This document shows, piece by piece, positions 34,690 through 45,350 of a stretch of DNA of 64,000 nucleotides. The notes below the pieces were generated by a model, which searched no databases, was not told the origin of the DNA, and worked only from the letters and a program-made list of their open reading frames with translations. Position 1 is the first letter of the stretch. The number at the start of each line of letters is the position of its first letter. Both the position numbers and the translations under genes were made by a program. Source of the stretch: Ailanthus altissimus (taxonomy: Eukaryota; Streptophyta; Magnoliopsida; Sapindales; Simaroubaceae); contig OX327683.1 of the NCBI GenBank assembly GCA_946807835.1, forward strand, positions 3,477,001-3,541,000, read 5' to 3'.

Positions 34690-35629
34690 AATTTAAGGCT
34701 TTTTAAAAAATTAACAAGGTTTAACTGTTAAGTCCAGAATATTGGCAAGTGAGACTTATCACTTCATCATTTTAAAAACAAATACCATATACTATGTCAT
34801 TAATTTATAATAACATAACACATGACATAATTTAATTGACTCATTTAATTATTAAGTGTTAATAGTTAAAATTGGCCAAACAAATGAAATAACAAATAAA
34901 GCCATATATTCATTCAGCCCAAATAATGAATAAAAGGTGGTTATTTGATTTTGTTTTTTTCATAAGCATTTGTTGGATCAAATTCATTGGCTATATTAGG
35001 TATTATTTAAGAGATGGCAATTGTCAATTGAAAAGCATGATTAGACATACTTTTCATCAACCCTGAAGTGACATAAAAATAAAAGGTGTTTGGTCATTTT
35101 AATTGCTAAGCAAGTAGTGGTATTAAAATAAAAAGTATTTGGTCACCTTTTACACTCTCATTTGGCCATTTATATTAACACTTTATCACTAAATATTTGT
35201 ATCAAGCATGAGGAGCGTTTTTATTTATCAAATTCATAGCACCTATGCTTGAGTTGCATAGCCACTAAATTCATTTTGGTTGGTTATAGTAGCACTACTT
35301 TATGTTGTATAAAAGAGTCGAAAGTAATTTGTTAAATCAAATCAAAAAAATAAATTGTGAGCAAAGTATATAAAGGATCGAGAAAAATAAATAAAGAAGT
35401 AAGAATTGCTTTTAATATTCATATTCAAGTGAGAATTTGCTGCCGTTCTAGTTTAAAAAGTTTTACCCAATCTTTTAATAAAATTATGCAAAACACGCTT
35501 TAAGGGTAAGTTCTTTAATATCACATTAGTGTAATGAGATATTTTATTTATATTTCGCAGTGCATATTATACATGTGTGATGTGAAAATTAAAATTAAAA
35601 TTAAAATGTACACACCCACCTTATGCACA
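34690..35629. other. intergenic between U1 and the minisatellite
   Basis: AT-rich, no gene recognised. tataaaag at 35308 and tatataaagg at 35367 look like TATA boxes but no downstream coding sequence supports a promoter. Confidence 0.4.
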
Positions 35630-37085
35630 GTACACTTTCAGTTATTGAGCGCCTTTCTTATAAAAAACAGTTATTGAGAGCTCTCTTGTATTTTCTTTCA
35701 AGTGTACGACAGTTATTAAGAGATTTTATTCTCTATGTGTAGCTTACTCTCTTGTGTAAGGTAGTTATTAGGAGCCTCTCTTGTGTGTGATAGTTATTGA
35801 GAACTTTCATTCCATAGGTGCCACTTCCTTTCTTGTGCGGGGCAGTTATTGGAAGCCTTTCTTGTGTGAGACAATTATTGGGAGCTTTTATTTTTCATGT
35901 GTCATTTCCTCTCTTATGTAGGGCAGTTATTGAGAGCTTTTCTTGTGTGGAACAGTTATTAGGGGCTTTTATTCCCCATATGCCGCTTCATCTTTTAGGT
36001 GAGGCAGTTCTTAGGAGCCTCTCTTATGTGGAACAATTATTGGAAGCTTTTATCCCCTATGAACTGCTTCCTCTCTTGTGTGGGGCTGTTATTAGGAGCC
36101 TTTCTCGTGTGGGATAGTTATTGGGAGCCTTTATTTCCCATGTGCCGCTTCCTCTCTGGTGTGAGGCAGTTATTGAGAGCCTCTCTTGTGTGGAACAGTT
36201 ATTGAGAGTATTTATTCCATATGTGCTGCTTTATCTCTTGTGTGGGACAATTATTAAGAGCTTTTATTCGCCATGTATCGCTTCCTCTCTTGGGTGAGGT
36301 AGTTATTGGGAGCATCTCTTGTGTGGAATGGTTTTTGGGAGATTTTGTTTCCTGTGTGCTACTTCCTCTCTTATGTGGGACAGTTATTAGGAGCCTCTCT
36401 TGTGTGAGATAATTATTGAGAGCTTTTGTTCTACATGTGTAGCTTCCTCTCTTGCGTGAGGCAGTTATTGTGAGCCTTTCTTGTATGGAACAGTTATTAG
36501 GAGCTTTTATTTCCCATGTGCTGCTTCCTCTCTTGGGTGAGGCAATTATTGGAAGTCTCTCTTGTGTGGAACAGTTAATGAGAGATTTTGTTTCCCATGT
36601 CCCGCTTCCTCTTTTATGTTGGGCAGTTACTAAGAGCCTGTCTTGTGCAGAACAATTATTAGGAGCTTTTATTTTCCATGTGATTCCTCTCTCGGGTGAG
36701 GTAGTTATTGGGAGCCTCTCTTGTATGGAATAATTGTTTGGAGTTTTTATTCTCCATGTATCGCATCTTCTCTTGGGTAAGACAGTTATTGGGAGTCTCT
36801 CTTGTGTGGAATAGTTATTGGGAGCTTTTGTTCCCCATGTGTCACTTCCACTCTTGTGTTGGGCAATTATTGTGAACTTCTCTTGTGTGGGACAATTATT
36901 GAGATTTTTTATTTCTCCTTTGTTGCTTCTCTTGTACGGGGCTGTTATTGAGAGCCTCTCTTGTATGGGACGATTATTGAGAGCTTTTATTCCCCATGTG
37001 TCACTTACTTTTTTACATGGGATGGTTATCAAGAGTCTCTCTTGTGTAGAACAATTATTGAGAGCTTTTATTCCGTGTGTGCGCT
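35630..37085. repeat. roughly 81-bp minisatellite, about 18 units
   Basis: Tandem units of about 78-81 bp; adjacent landmarks gagcttttattcc at 36981 and 37062 are 81 bp apart. Each unit contains two copies of a short core (cagttattgggagc type) separated by ctctcttgtgtgg and followed by a longer spacer ending ccatgtgtcgcttcctctc. The right 11 units are open on the minus strand and form the C-terminus of gene 2; the left units (35630-36198) lie beyond its stop. Units differ by scattered substitutions and small indels. Confidence 0.9.
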
Positions 37086-37719
37086 TCCTCTCTAGTTCAA
37101 CAGCTAACTTGAAGGAAACAAATGCGTCAATTGCAGCATACTGAATCTGCTTTTTGCTCAGCTTCTCTCTATCCCATTTGCTCAGCGTAATTCGTTTCGA
37201 TTTCTCCATATCAACGTTAAGGAATTGCTGAACCAGTCTGCTCAATCCAAATCTCCTCAACTCTTCATTGTCACATTTTGAAGCTGCCATGTGAGACACA
37301 TCCATGGTTCTTGCCACATTCAGATGATAATCTTCGGACAATTTTGCAGCATCAGTTTCGATCCCTTTGCCGACGAATGTGAACTTGTTGCTGCCAAGAA
37401 AATGAACGAGGGACTCGGGCATCCTGTCGTTGTGACAAATTTGGAATACGAGACATCTGCGACCTACACAAAGTTGAATGGTTGCCACTTTTTGGTGATG
37501 CTGCTTCTTGGTGGGGAAACACCACTCTGTGTCAAGACCTACGATGAGTTTCCGGAGCCTGGGACGATGGATTTGGATCGTCCGATCAATCCAGTGATCG
37601 ACATCCGAGGCTCGAGAGGTCACCACGGTTTCAAAGCTCTCGTCCCAGAATTTGACGACCCAGAAATTGTAATCTAAACGTTTGATATCACATGGTGGTG
37701 AAAGTTCCTGGGTTTCCAT
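36199..37719 (-). CDS. Werner-type 3'-5' exonuclease with tandem-repeat C-terminal extension
   Basis: Single exon, 506 codons, start at 37719. Residues about 55-212 form a DEDDy 3'-5' exonuclease fold of the RNase D/WRN family: motif I GLDTEW (D63, E65), motif II GIETDAAKL (D123), motif III IQYAAIDAF (Y194, D198). It should remove nucleotides from DNA or RNA 3' ends using two metal ions. There is no helicase, as in other plant single-domain members, which are typically about 200-300 residues. From residue 216 to the stop the protein is about eleven copies of a 27-residue unit (consensus near IKAPNNCSTQERLPITASPK, then RGSDTW) encoded by the minisatellite. The extension is basic and Ser/Thr-rich with no known fold. 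The catalytic part is intact by eye. Whether the repeat tail is translated or an earlier stop or intron removes it cannot be settled here. Confidence 0.82.
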   Translation of the reverse strand: METQELSPPCDIKRLDYNFWVVKFWDESFETVVTSRASDVDHWIDRTIQIHRPRLRKLIVGLDTEWCFPTKKQHHQKVATIQLCVGRRCLVFQICHNDRMPESLVHFLGSNKFTFVGKGIETDAAKLSEDYHLNVARTMDVSHMAASKCDNEELRRFGLSRLVQQFLNVDMEKSKRITLSKWDREKLSKKQIQYAAIDAFVSFKLAVELERKRTHGIKALNNCSTQERLLITIPCKKVSDTWGIKALNNRPIQERLSITAPYKRSNKGEIKNLNNCPTQEKFTIIAQHKSGSDTWGTKAPNNYSTQERLPITVLPKRRCDTWRIKTPNNYSIQERLPITTSPERGITWKIKAPNNCSAQDRLLVTAQHKRGSGTWETKSLINCSTQERLPIIASPKRGSSTWEIKAPNNCSIQERLTITASRKRGSYTCRTKALNNYLTQERLLITVPHKRGSSTQETKSPKNHSTQEMLPITTSPKRGSDTWRIKALNNCPTQEIKQHIWNKYSQ

Positions 37720-37822
37720 TTGGTAAAAGAGATCAGAATCAGAGAATCAGAGGAATGAATGTAAATCAGAGCTTTGTATTGTTTGATTTGTTGTGCTTCC
37801 AATGTTTTGTAAAATTCCATTG

Positions 37823-37830
37823 TATTTATA
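37823..37830 (-). promoter_or_regulatory. candidate TATA box of gene 2
   Basis: TATAAATA on the minus strand, about 104 bp upstream of the ATG at 37719, in the usual context CTC-TATAAATA-C. The spacing fits a short 5' UTR. Confidence 0.55.
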
Positions 37831-38814
37831 GAGTTTGCAATGTTAAACCACGTTGGATTAAATGAAAATTATTTAACAAAAATTTAAATTATTGGTTTAG
37901 ATGATTAAAATAAATTTTTAATTTATTTTATTAAAAATATATTTTAAATTGTACAAAAATTAATAATGCAAATTCAACGTAAAATTAAATTTTAGTTATT
38001 ATTATTATATAAATAGAAATTATGTGAGAGGTACCTTTTTTTTATAGATTATTGTAAATTATTTTTACATTTGTAGATGTAATTTAAATTAGGATGAATT
38101 ACGTTAAATTTTTTTTTTATGTTTTTTAAATAATTTATTCATTTTGATGTTTGATATACTTCTATTATATATTTTAAACAAATTATAAAAATTAAAATAT
38201 TAATAAATAGAATAATTTTTTTTCTCGTTTTCTTTTACTTCAAAGAGGAAGTTGTGTTTCTTTTGCTCCAAGTTTGGTTTCACTTTTCCAATAATACAAA
38301 TCAATCAAGATGGGCTCAGTTGTGTTTCTTTCACTTTTCCAATAATACAAACCAATTAATTGACATCCACCCATGTCTATTTAATTATTCTTGTATATTG
38401 CTTATTAACGAGATGGCGAAAATTACAAAACCACATTAACTACCCCATTGTACTCCTTGTTAAGGTTGTTTTTTTTTTTTTAAATGTTATTTTGTTAAAA
38501 AAATTATAAGTTATGCCCTGTTGAATTTAAAATTATCCAAAAATATTCTCCATCTTAGATTACTTACAAAAACCCTTATTAGTTATAACAGTACAATAAT
38601 ATTATATTTATAAAATTTAAATACAAATTTTATATTCTAATTGACGTATCAACAATTATTAACTACTATGTGTTAAAGTATTTGTGAGTTGTTAATTCTT
38701 ATTAATGTGATAGTTATATTGCATTAATTAATAGTTTATATATCAAATGCCCACACCAATAAGAATATAAAATTTATATCCCAACTACATACGTATAACA
38801 TTATTGATAATTAT
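37831..38814. other. gene 2 upstream flank, no other gene
   Basis: AT-rich. Contains an imperfect direct repeat around 38283-38305 and 38331-38353 (ttcacttttccaataatacaaa in both). No coding sequence recognised. Confidence 0.5.
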
Positions 38815-40573
38815 TAGAATTTGATAATTCAAAATTAAGAATAAATTTAATTTTGAGTTAGAGATAAAAAAAGAGTGGACACATGGTTAAGAACACAATG
38901 GTCAGATAAAAGAGATGTGAAACGGGAAGCTGGATATGAGGAGGGGCACGGAGACACAAATAGGGACATTCCCATATGTGAACCTTGTGGCATTTGTTGC
39001 TCAACACCGCAACGCCAATTTCAGAAAGCCTAATGTTGTAGCGATGGCTTTGGAATGCTGTAACGTTAGTTCGAAGTCGTATTAGCGCCATAACGGTAGA
39101 CCTTGGTGCCACATCATCACCTGTTCAGAGAAAAATTCTATTTTGGTTCTATTTGTGTGTTTAAGTCAATTTTAGACTTTATAAGCACGTAGACTCTTAT
39201 TCTAACTAAGTTTACCGTTTATAGGGTCAATATTCACATTATATAAACCTTTATAACCTTTATAATTTAGTAAGCATCAAACATGTAAGCAAGAGAGAAA
39301 ATAGAGAGCTTAGATTACACTTGAGTGTTTTGAGTGCACAAGATAATGTGATATAAATTCATGGGTGCTCTTAGATATTTGGGTATTTTTTGTATCTCTT
39401 GTGGAGGTCTTTTGTGTACAAAAGAACAAAATAAAAGAAATTAGGATCTTGAGATCTACCGTGGATGTAGATGGTTATTATCAAACCATATAAATTGAAT
39501 GTGTGCTTTTCTTTGGTGTGTGATTATTTATCTCCTTGATTGTATGATCTTTATTGTTCTTAGTTACTTATTAGTGAAAGACTTTCGCAAGACGTTAAGT
39601 GTTTCTTAAAGTGTACACTAAAAACTGCAATAAACTAGTATCAGAGTATAGGTTAGTTAATCATGGTATCTTACAAGCATGAGATAGAGAAGTTCAATGG
39701 CTATAATGACTTCCATCTGTAGAAAGTAAAGGTTATGGCTCTATTAGTGAGTCAAGGTTTAGATTCAACCCTTGAGAAAATCAAACAACAACTAGTGAAG
39801 AGAAGAGACTGGCAAAATTTAGATTTGAGGCAGATAGGAAAAACATTCAGAAGAAAGCCAATGGTGCCATAGTACTGTCTTTGAGTAATGAAGTTCTGAG
39901 GGAGGTAGTTGGAGAGAAAACAACATTGAGTCCTTGAAAGAAACTTGACACCCTTTACATGACGAAGTCCTTGGCGAATTGTTTATATGTCAAAAAAAGT
40001 TATATCAGTTGTTTATGATTGAGAAAACTTCAATGAAGATCATATGGATGCATTGATCTTGATACGATAGACATCAAGACTGAGGACGAGAATAAGGTGA
40101 TAATCTTGTTGTATTCTCTACCTCTAAGTTATGAGCACTTCATGGGCATGTTCATGTATGATAGGAAAACTTTAACGGTGACAGATGTTATAACCTTATT
40201 AAACTCTAAAGAATTAGGGAAAAGATCATAATCTAGTAGTGCAATTGGGTTAGTTGTAAGAGGGGGAGATGGTAAAAATAATCAATAGGGAAGATCCAAA
40301 AAGTGCTACTTTTGTAATAATGAGGGGCACTTGAAGAGGGATTGATCGGAAAGAAATGCTAAGAAGGGTGAAGAAGCTGCAATAGTCTGTTGAGGTGGCT
40401 GAGCTACAACAAATCCATTAAGGGAAAAAAATACTAATAGAAAATAATATGGCTAACAAAGGTCATTAGGATTAGTAGCATTAGGATGAGGATGCATGAT
40501 AGGGAGATTAGGGAGTTTCATGGTGTAAGACATATTTCTGGAGTTACAAGGTACTTGATATCCCTAGGGTATA
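38815..40573 (+). mobile_element. Copia D: 5' LTR plus gag, truncated
   Basis: LTR about 38815-39629, identified by similarity (inverted) to the solo-LTR-like copies at 1-645, 12840-13625 and 15045-15760, and by the following PBS-like tagtatcagagtata (39636-39650), a mutated TGGTATCAGAG. gag follows from ATG 39663 (MVSYKHEIEKFNGYNDFHL then a stop) with UBN2-type sequence (LLYSLPLSYEHFMG about 40110) and a zinc knuckle CYFCNNEGHLKRD at 40304-40345, whose last Cys is now a stop. Protease onward is missing; at about 40573 the sequence changes to the duplicated MITE/hAT block. It is non-functional. Confidence 0.7.
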
Positions 40574-40799
40574 TCATATATGCCATTTTGATTTGGAGAC
40601 AAGAAAATTCAGGTTCTGGGTCGGATTAATTCAAATTATAAAAAACTCGAAGTCGACACAAATTAAAAAAAAAAGTAAAAGTGAATCCCAAATGTTGAAA
40701 AATCTCAAATTTTTGAGTTTCTTTTAGATATGAACTATTCCAGGTTTTCGGGTTTTTTTTAAATTTGGATTTGGATATGGGTTTAATTTGTCATCCCTA
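40574..40799. mobile_element. right part of the hAT MITE, copy II
   Basis: Matches 21049-21280 (gggtatatcata at left, ending tcatcccta) and is followed by CCTGTGTT (40800-40807), the partner of TATGTGTT at 21281. The left half is lost at the Copia D junction. Confidence 0.7.
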
Positions 40800-43094
40800 C
40801 CTGTGTTGTTGTCCACATATTCTTAGTTTGATTGTCAACGATGAGTTTGGAAAATTTAAATGCAAATATAATTAATATCTTAATGCTCTGAAATATGTGA
40901 GATCTTTGAGTTTTAAATTATACTTTTTAAATGTGTTTGTGACAAGAGAAAATTGAGTAAAAAAGTTGTGATGCTAATTAGGTAGAATTCCACCTTCATG
41001 TTAATAACTACTTTGAGGTTTCAGAAATCATTTGATCATATGGCTAATGAAAATGGCTTTATATAAGGCATACTTTTTAAAGAGAAAAATGGGAAGAGGA
41101 AGCTGGGGCCACTCATTAGTGGTGATTGGAAAAATACCCAAAGAAATTTTCTTATAGAACTATTAAAAGGTTACCAATAAATTTAATGTTTCTTTAAATA
41201 TTACATCCAACATTTGATTGTAAGATTTATTCTAGCTTGACCTCTTTGATTTGTAATAAAGATCTTTTGCTGGATACCATGACATGGCACATGAAGACTA
41301 AATATGACAAGTATTAGGAATGCACTACAAAGATAAATAAGTTGTTGATAGTAACTATTATACTTGATCCATAATACAAAAAGGAATTGCCAGGCTATAT
41401 TTTAAGATTTTATTTGGTGATGATGGTGTGAAAATGGATGAAATGAAAAAATTCAGCATATATTTTTAATACAAGTTGTATATGGTGCGCAATGGTGATA
41501 TGAAAAACTAGTTCAAGAAGGTGTGCAGCGGTAAGAAGCTAAATGAGAGACTTTCAGGATATTATATCTGAATTAGAACTAGATGAGTTGGGTTTTATGG
41601 GAAACGTTTAACCTGGAAGGGTCCACGAGTTAATGGCAAATTTATTGTGGAGAGGTTGGGTGGATCATTTGGGAGCCAAGATTGGCTCTCTCTATACCCA
41701 AAAGCCAAATAGAATCACTTGGATTTTTTTCTCATCGGACCACCAAGCCATTCAGAATGAGCTGAATCATAGGCACCAATTGGCAATAGGCAAATAAAGG
41801 GGAACGGTTTCCGTTTTGAGTCGATGTGGATACGCGAAGAAGGCTGTGTTAGAGGTTGTTCAAAATGCATGGGAGTAGTAAGTGCTTTTCTGTTTCGGAG
41901 AAGCTAGAACATTGTGCTCAGGCATTAGTTGATTGGAATTGAAGACCAGGGGGATTGTACCTGAGAGAATCAAATTAGTTAGAAGACAACTGAATTGCTT
42001 GCTGGAATCTAACTCAGTTATGATTGATTTTTGCCAAGTACATCAATTAGAGCACCTTCAGAAGTTGCTTGAACATGAGGAAGTCTACTTGTATCAAAGG
42101 GCTCGGGCTGATTGGCTCGCTTGAGGTGATCGAAACACAAGACATTTTCACCAAAAGGCATCTTCTAAGCGAGGGAAAAATACAATCCAAGGGCTGTTTT
42201 CAGAGGGCGGAGAGGGGTATGAGGATGATGATGGTATCTCGATGATCATCTCTGAATTTTTTGCTGCATTGTTCTAATTTACCAACTGTAAAAATGGGAT
42301 AAGACTTGAGGATTTGGAGCTTGAGGAATTTTAAATTGTGGCGGCACATAATTTTGAAGAGCAGTGTGGTATGTTGAATGGGATTTTCACTAAAGATGAA
42401 GTCTTTAAAGTTGTCTCAACCATTGGCTCGTTCAAGGCTCTAGTCCGAACGGATATTATGCAATCTTCTTTAAAAAATATTGGGGTATTGTGAAAGGAGA
42501 CGTCATGTAATTTTGTGTAGGTGGTATATTATCACCTCGTAATTTTTTTCTTTACGAATTTTTCACATTAAAAATTTTTGTGCACACTCTAATCCCCAAA
42601 GAAATTTCTTTTGGGCTTAATGATAAAACCTGATTCAATAGATGATGGGTGAAGCTAACCTATAACTGTTTATCCACCATCCATTTTATCCACTATCCAA
42701 TTCCTAGTTAATGGAAAGGCAAGGGGATATGTTATTCTGACCAGAGGCTTGAGGCAGGGATACCTTTTATCATCGTGTTTTATTTTTTATTTTTATAGAG
42801 GGATTATCACATATATTATGTTATAACAGGCAGAATAGGGGGTGGGGCTGGGGAACTACTCTATAATTTCATAATGATCTGAGAGTAATTTATTTATTTT
42901 TCGATGATGATAGCTTGGTTTTTTAAAAACTAATACCAAAAATGTAATTTCTATTTAAAAAATAATTCTTTCTAGGTATGAGATGCTATTTGAAAAAAAT
43001 TAAATTATAACAAATCATCAACTATAATCCTTCTGTCGAAAAGGGGATTAAAAATGATATCATAATGATCCTTGACATGGTAGGTAAATGGAAC

Positions 43095-44085
43095 TATTTT
43101 ATAAGTCCGTGAACAATACCCCACGCACATATCACAAATATCATAAATCAGCGCGTTGGACCATATAAGCTAAGGTCACAACACATAAGTATAGTTATTC
43201 CACCATCTATATCCTAGATGTGTGAGGACATAGATCAACACCGTCAAATTTCTATGTGCTCATCCATAAATCTATCTCCAAACTCATATCTTGTTGAACA
43301 TTATATGTAAACTCTTTGTTATACTGTTCAACCTTATAAAAATTCCTTTTCCGAGTATATTTCTTATGGTCATAAGACTTTCTTGAGATATTATCTCAGA
43401 GCATCAGGATATATAACTCTTTATATAAACTGATGAATCCTATATCTACGCACACTAGACTCCATGAGCATCAGACCATACCTAGTGACACTTAACGGTC
43501 AGACCATGAAAGGACTTTGGCATGCGTTAAACCAAAGTATGGTGGATCACTCACAAGCCCACCATGGCGCTCATGTCGGAGGACCGTATATACTACTCAA
43601 GTCGAGATGACCTTTTATTAATGGCTGCATAGGAAGTCTATTGGGTCTTTACGGTCTGTTCAGTATTCAGTCATAACTGAATACCCGTACGCCTATGTAA
43701 GCTCCAAGCTCCAAGCTTATGGTCAGCTAGGAACGACCATTTGTACTCTACAGATATAGACATACACTAATATATATCTATATATATATATATATATAAG
43801 GGATCCACCGATAAATTTAGATTGGTGGAAATAGACTAGGAATATATTTTGAGAACATACTTGCATAATGATATGTCCTAGTACCCGATTTCAACTATTG
43901 CAACAATGTCATTATTAGTATATTTTGAGGTCTTTGTCCCGTTATAGACAAGGTTCCAACTCTTAAAATATCTACTAACTCTTAGCACTGGTCTAAACTC
44001 ATTTGAACTTGATCTGAGCCCCTTCAGATCATACAAAGTCTGTAGCGTAACAAGCATTAAACAATATATTAAAAGATAATTAGCG
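43095..44085 (-). mobile_element. unclassified repeat U1, copy 2
   Basis: Interrupts the LINE after the RT block. Starts near ataagtccgtgaacaat and ends near gtaacaagcattaaac. Its reverse complement matches 33590-34600. No domains. A short TA run lies at 43779-43797. Confidence 0.6.
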
Positions 44086-44374
44086 ATTTAATGAACTGTA
44101 AATTGTATAGACATCAAATATTTATACCAATCTGGGAGTAACTTGTGCACTTAATGCTCTGAGAGTAACTTATCTATTCTTCGCTGATGATAGCTTGGTT
44201 TTCTAAAAACTAATACCAAAAATGTAATTTCTATTTAAAAAATAATTCTTTCTAGGTATGAGATGCTATTTGAAAAAAATAAATTATAACAAATCATCAA
44301 CTATAGTCCTTCTGTCAAAAAGGGGATTAAAAATGATATCATAATAACCCTTGACGTGGTAAGTAAATGGAACT

Positions 44375-45350
44375 ATTTTATAAGTTCGTGAACAATGCCC
44401 CATGCACACATCACGGATATTATAAATCAACGCGTTGGATCATATAAGCTAAGGTCACAACACATAAGTATAGTCATTCCGTCATCTATATCCTGGATGT
44501 ATGGGGACATAGATCAATACCGTCAAATTTTTATGTGCTCATCCATAAACCTATCTCCAAACTCATATCTTGTTGAAGATTATATGTAAACTCTTTGTTA
44601 TACTATTCGACCCTATGGAAATTCCTTTTTCGAGTATATTTCTTATGGTCATAAGACTTTCTTGAGATATTATCTCAGAGTATCAGGATATATAACTCTT
44701 TATATAAACTGATGAATCCTATATCTATGCACACCAGACTCTATGAGCATCAGACCATACCTAACGATGCCCAACGATCAAACCATAAAAGGACTCTAAC
44801 ATACGTTAAACCAAAGTATGGTGGATCACTCATAAGCCTACCATGGCGCTCATGTCAGAGGACTACGTATACTACTCTAGTTGAGAGGACCTTCTATTAA
44901 TGGCTATATAGAAAGTCTATTGGGGTCTTTATAAGTCTGTTCAGTATTCAGTCCTAACTGAATACCCGTACGCCTATGCAAGCTCCATGCTCCAAGCTTA
45001 TGGTCAGCTAGGAACAACCATTTGTACTCTATAGATATAGACATACATTAATATATATCTACATATATATAAGGGATCCATCGATAAATTTAGATTGGTG
45101 GAAATAGACCAGGAATATATTTTGAGAACATACTTACATAATGACATGTCCTAGTACCTGATTTCAACTCTTGTAACAATGTCATTATTAGTATATTTTG
45201 AGGTCTTTGTCTCGTTATAGACAAGGTTCCAACTCTTAAAATATCTACTAACTCTTAGCACTGATCTAAACTCATTTGGACTTGATCTGAACTCCTTCAG
45301 ATCATACAAAATCTGTAGCGTAACAAGCATTAAACCATATATTAAAAGAT
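44375..45350 (-). mobile_element. unclassified repeat U1, copy 3
   Basis: Carried by the second unit of the tandem duplication; nearly collinear with 43095-44085. Short frames within it (44395-44589, 44712-44900) are not conserved as proteins between the copies. Confidence 0.6.

Noticed and set aside
35300..35380. TATA-like boxes suggesting a promoter.
   Set aside because: No coding sequence follows on the plus strand; AT-rich DNA gives such motifs by chance.
35630..37085. CRISPR-like array.
   Set aside because: Units are diverged tandem repeats without unique spacers, and the genome is plant nuclear.
35818..37144. Several plus-strand open frames across the minisatellite (hydrophobic repeats such as LLGAFIPHVSLPLLCGAV).
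   Set aside because: They are the antisense of the gene 2 repeat array; they are broken into pieces and have no domain at their ends. The minus strand has a real catalytic domain upstream.
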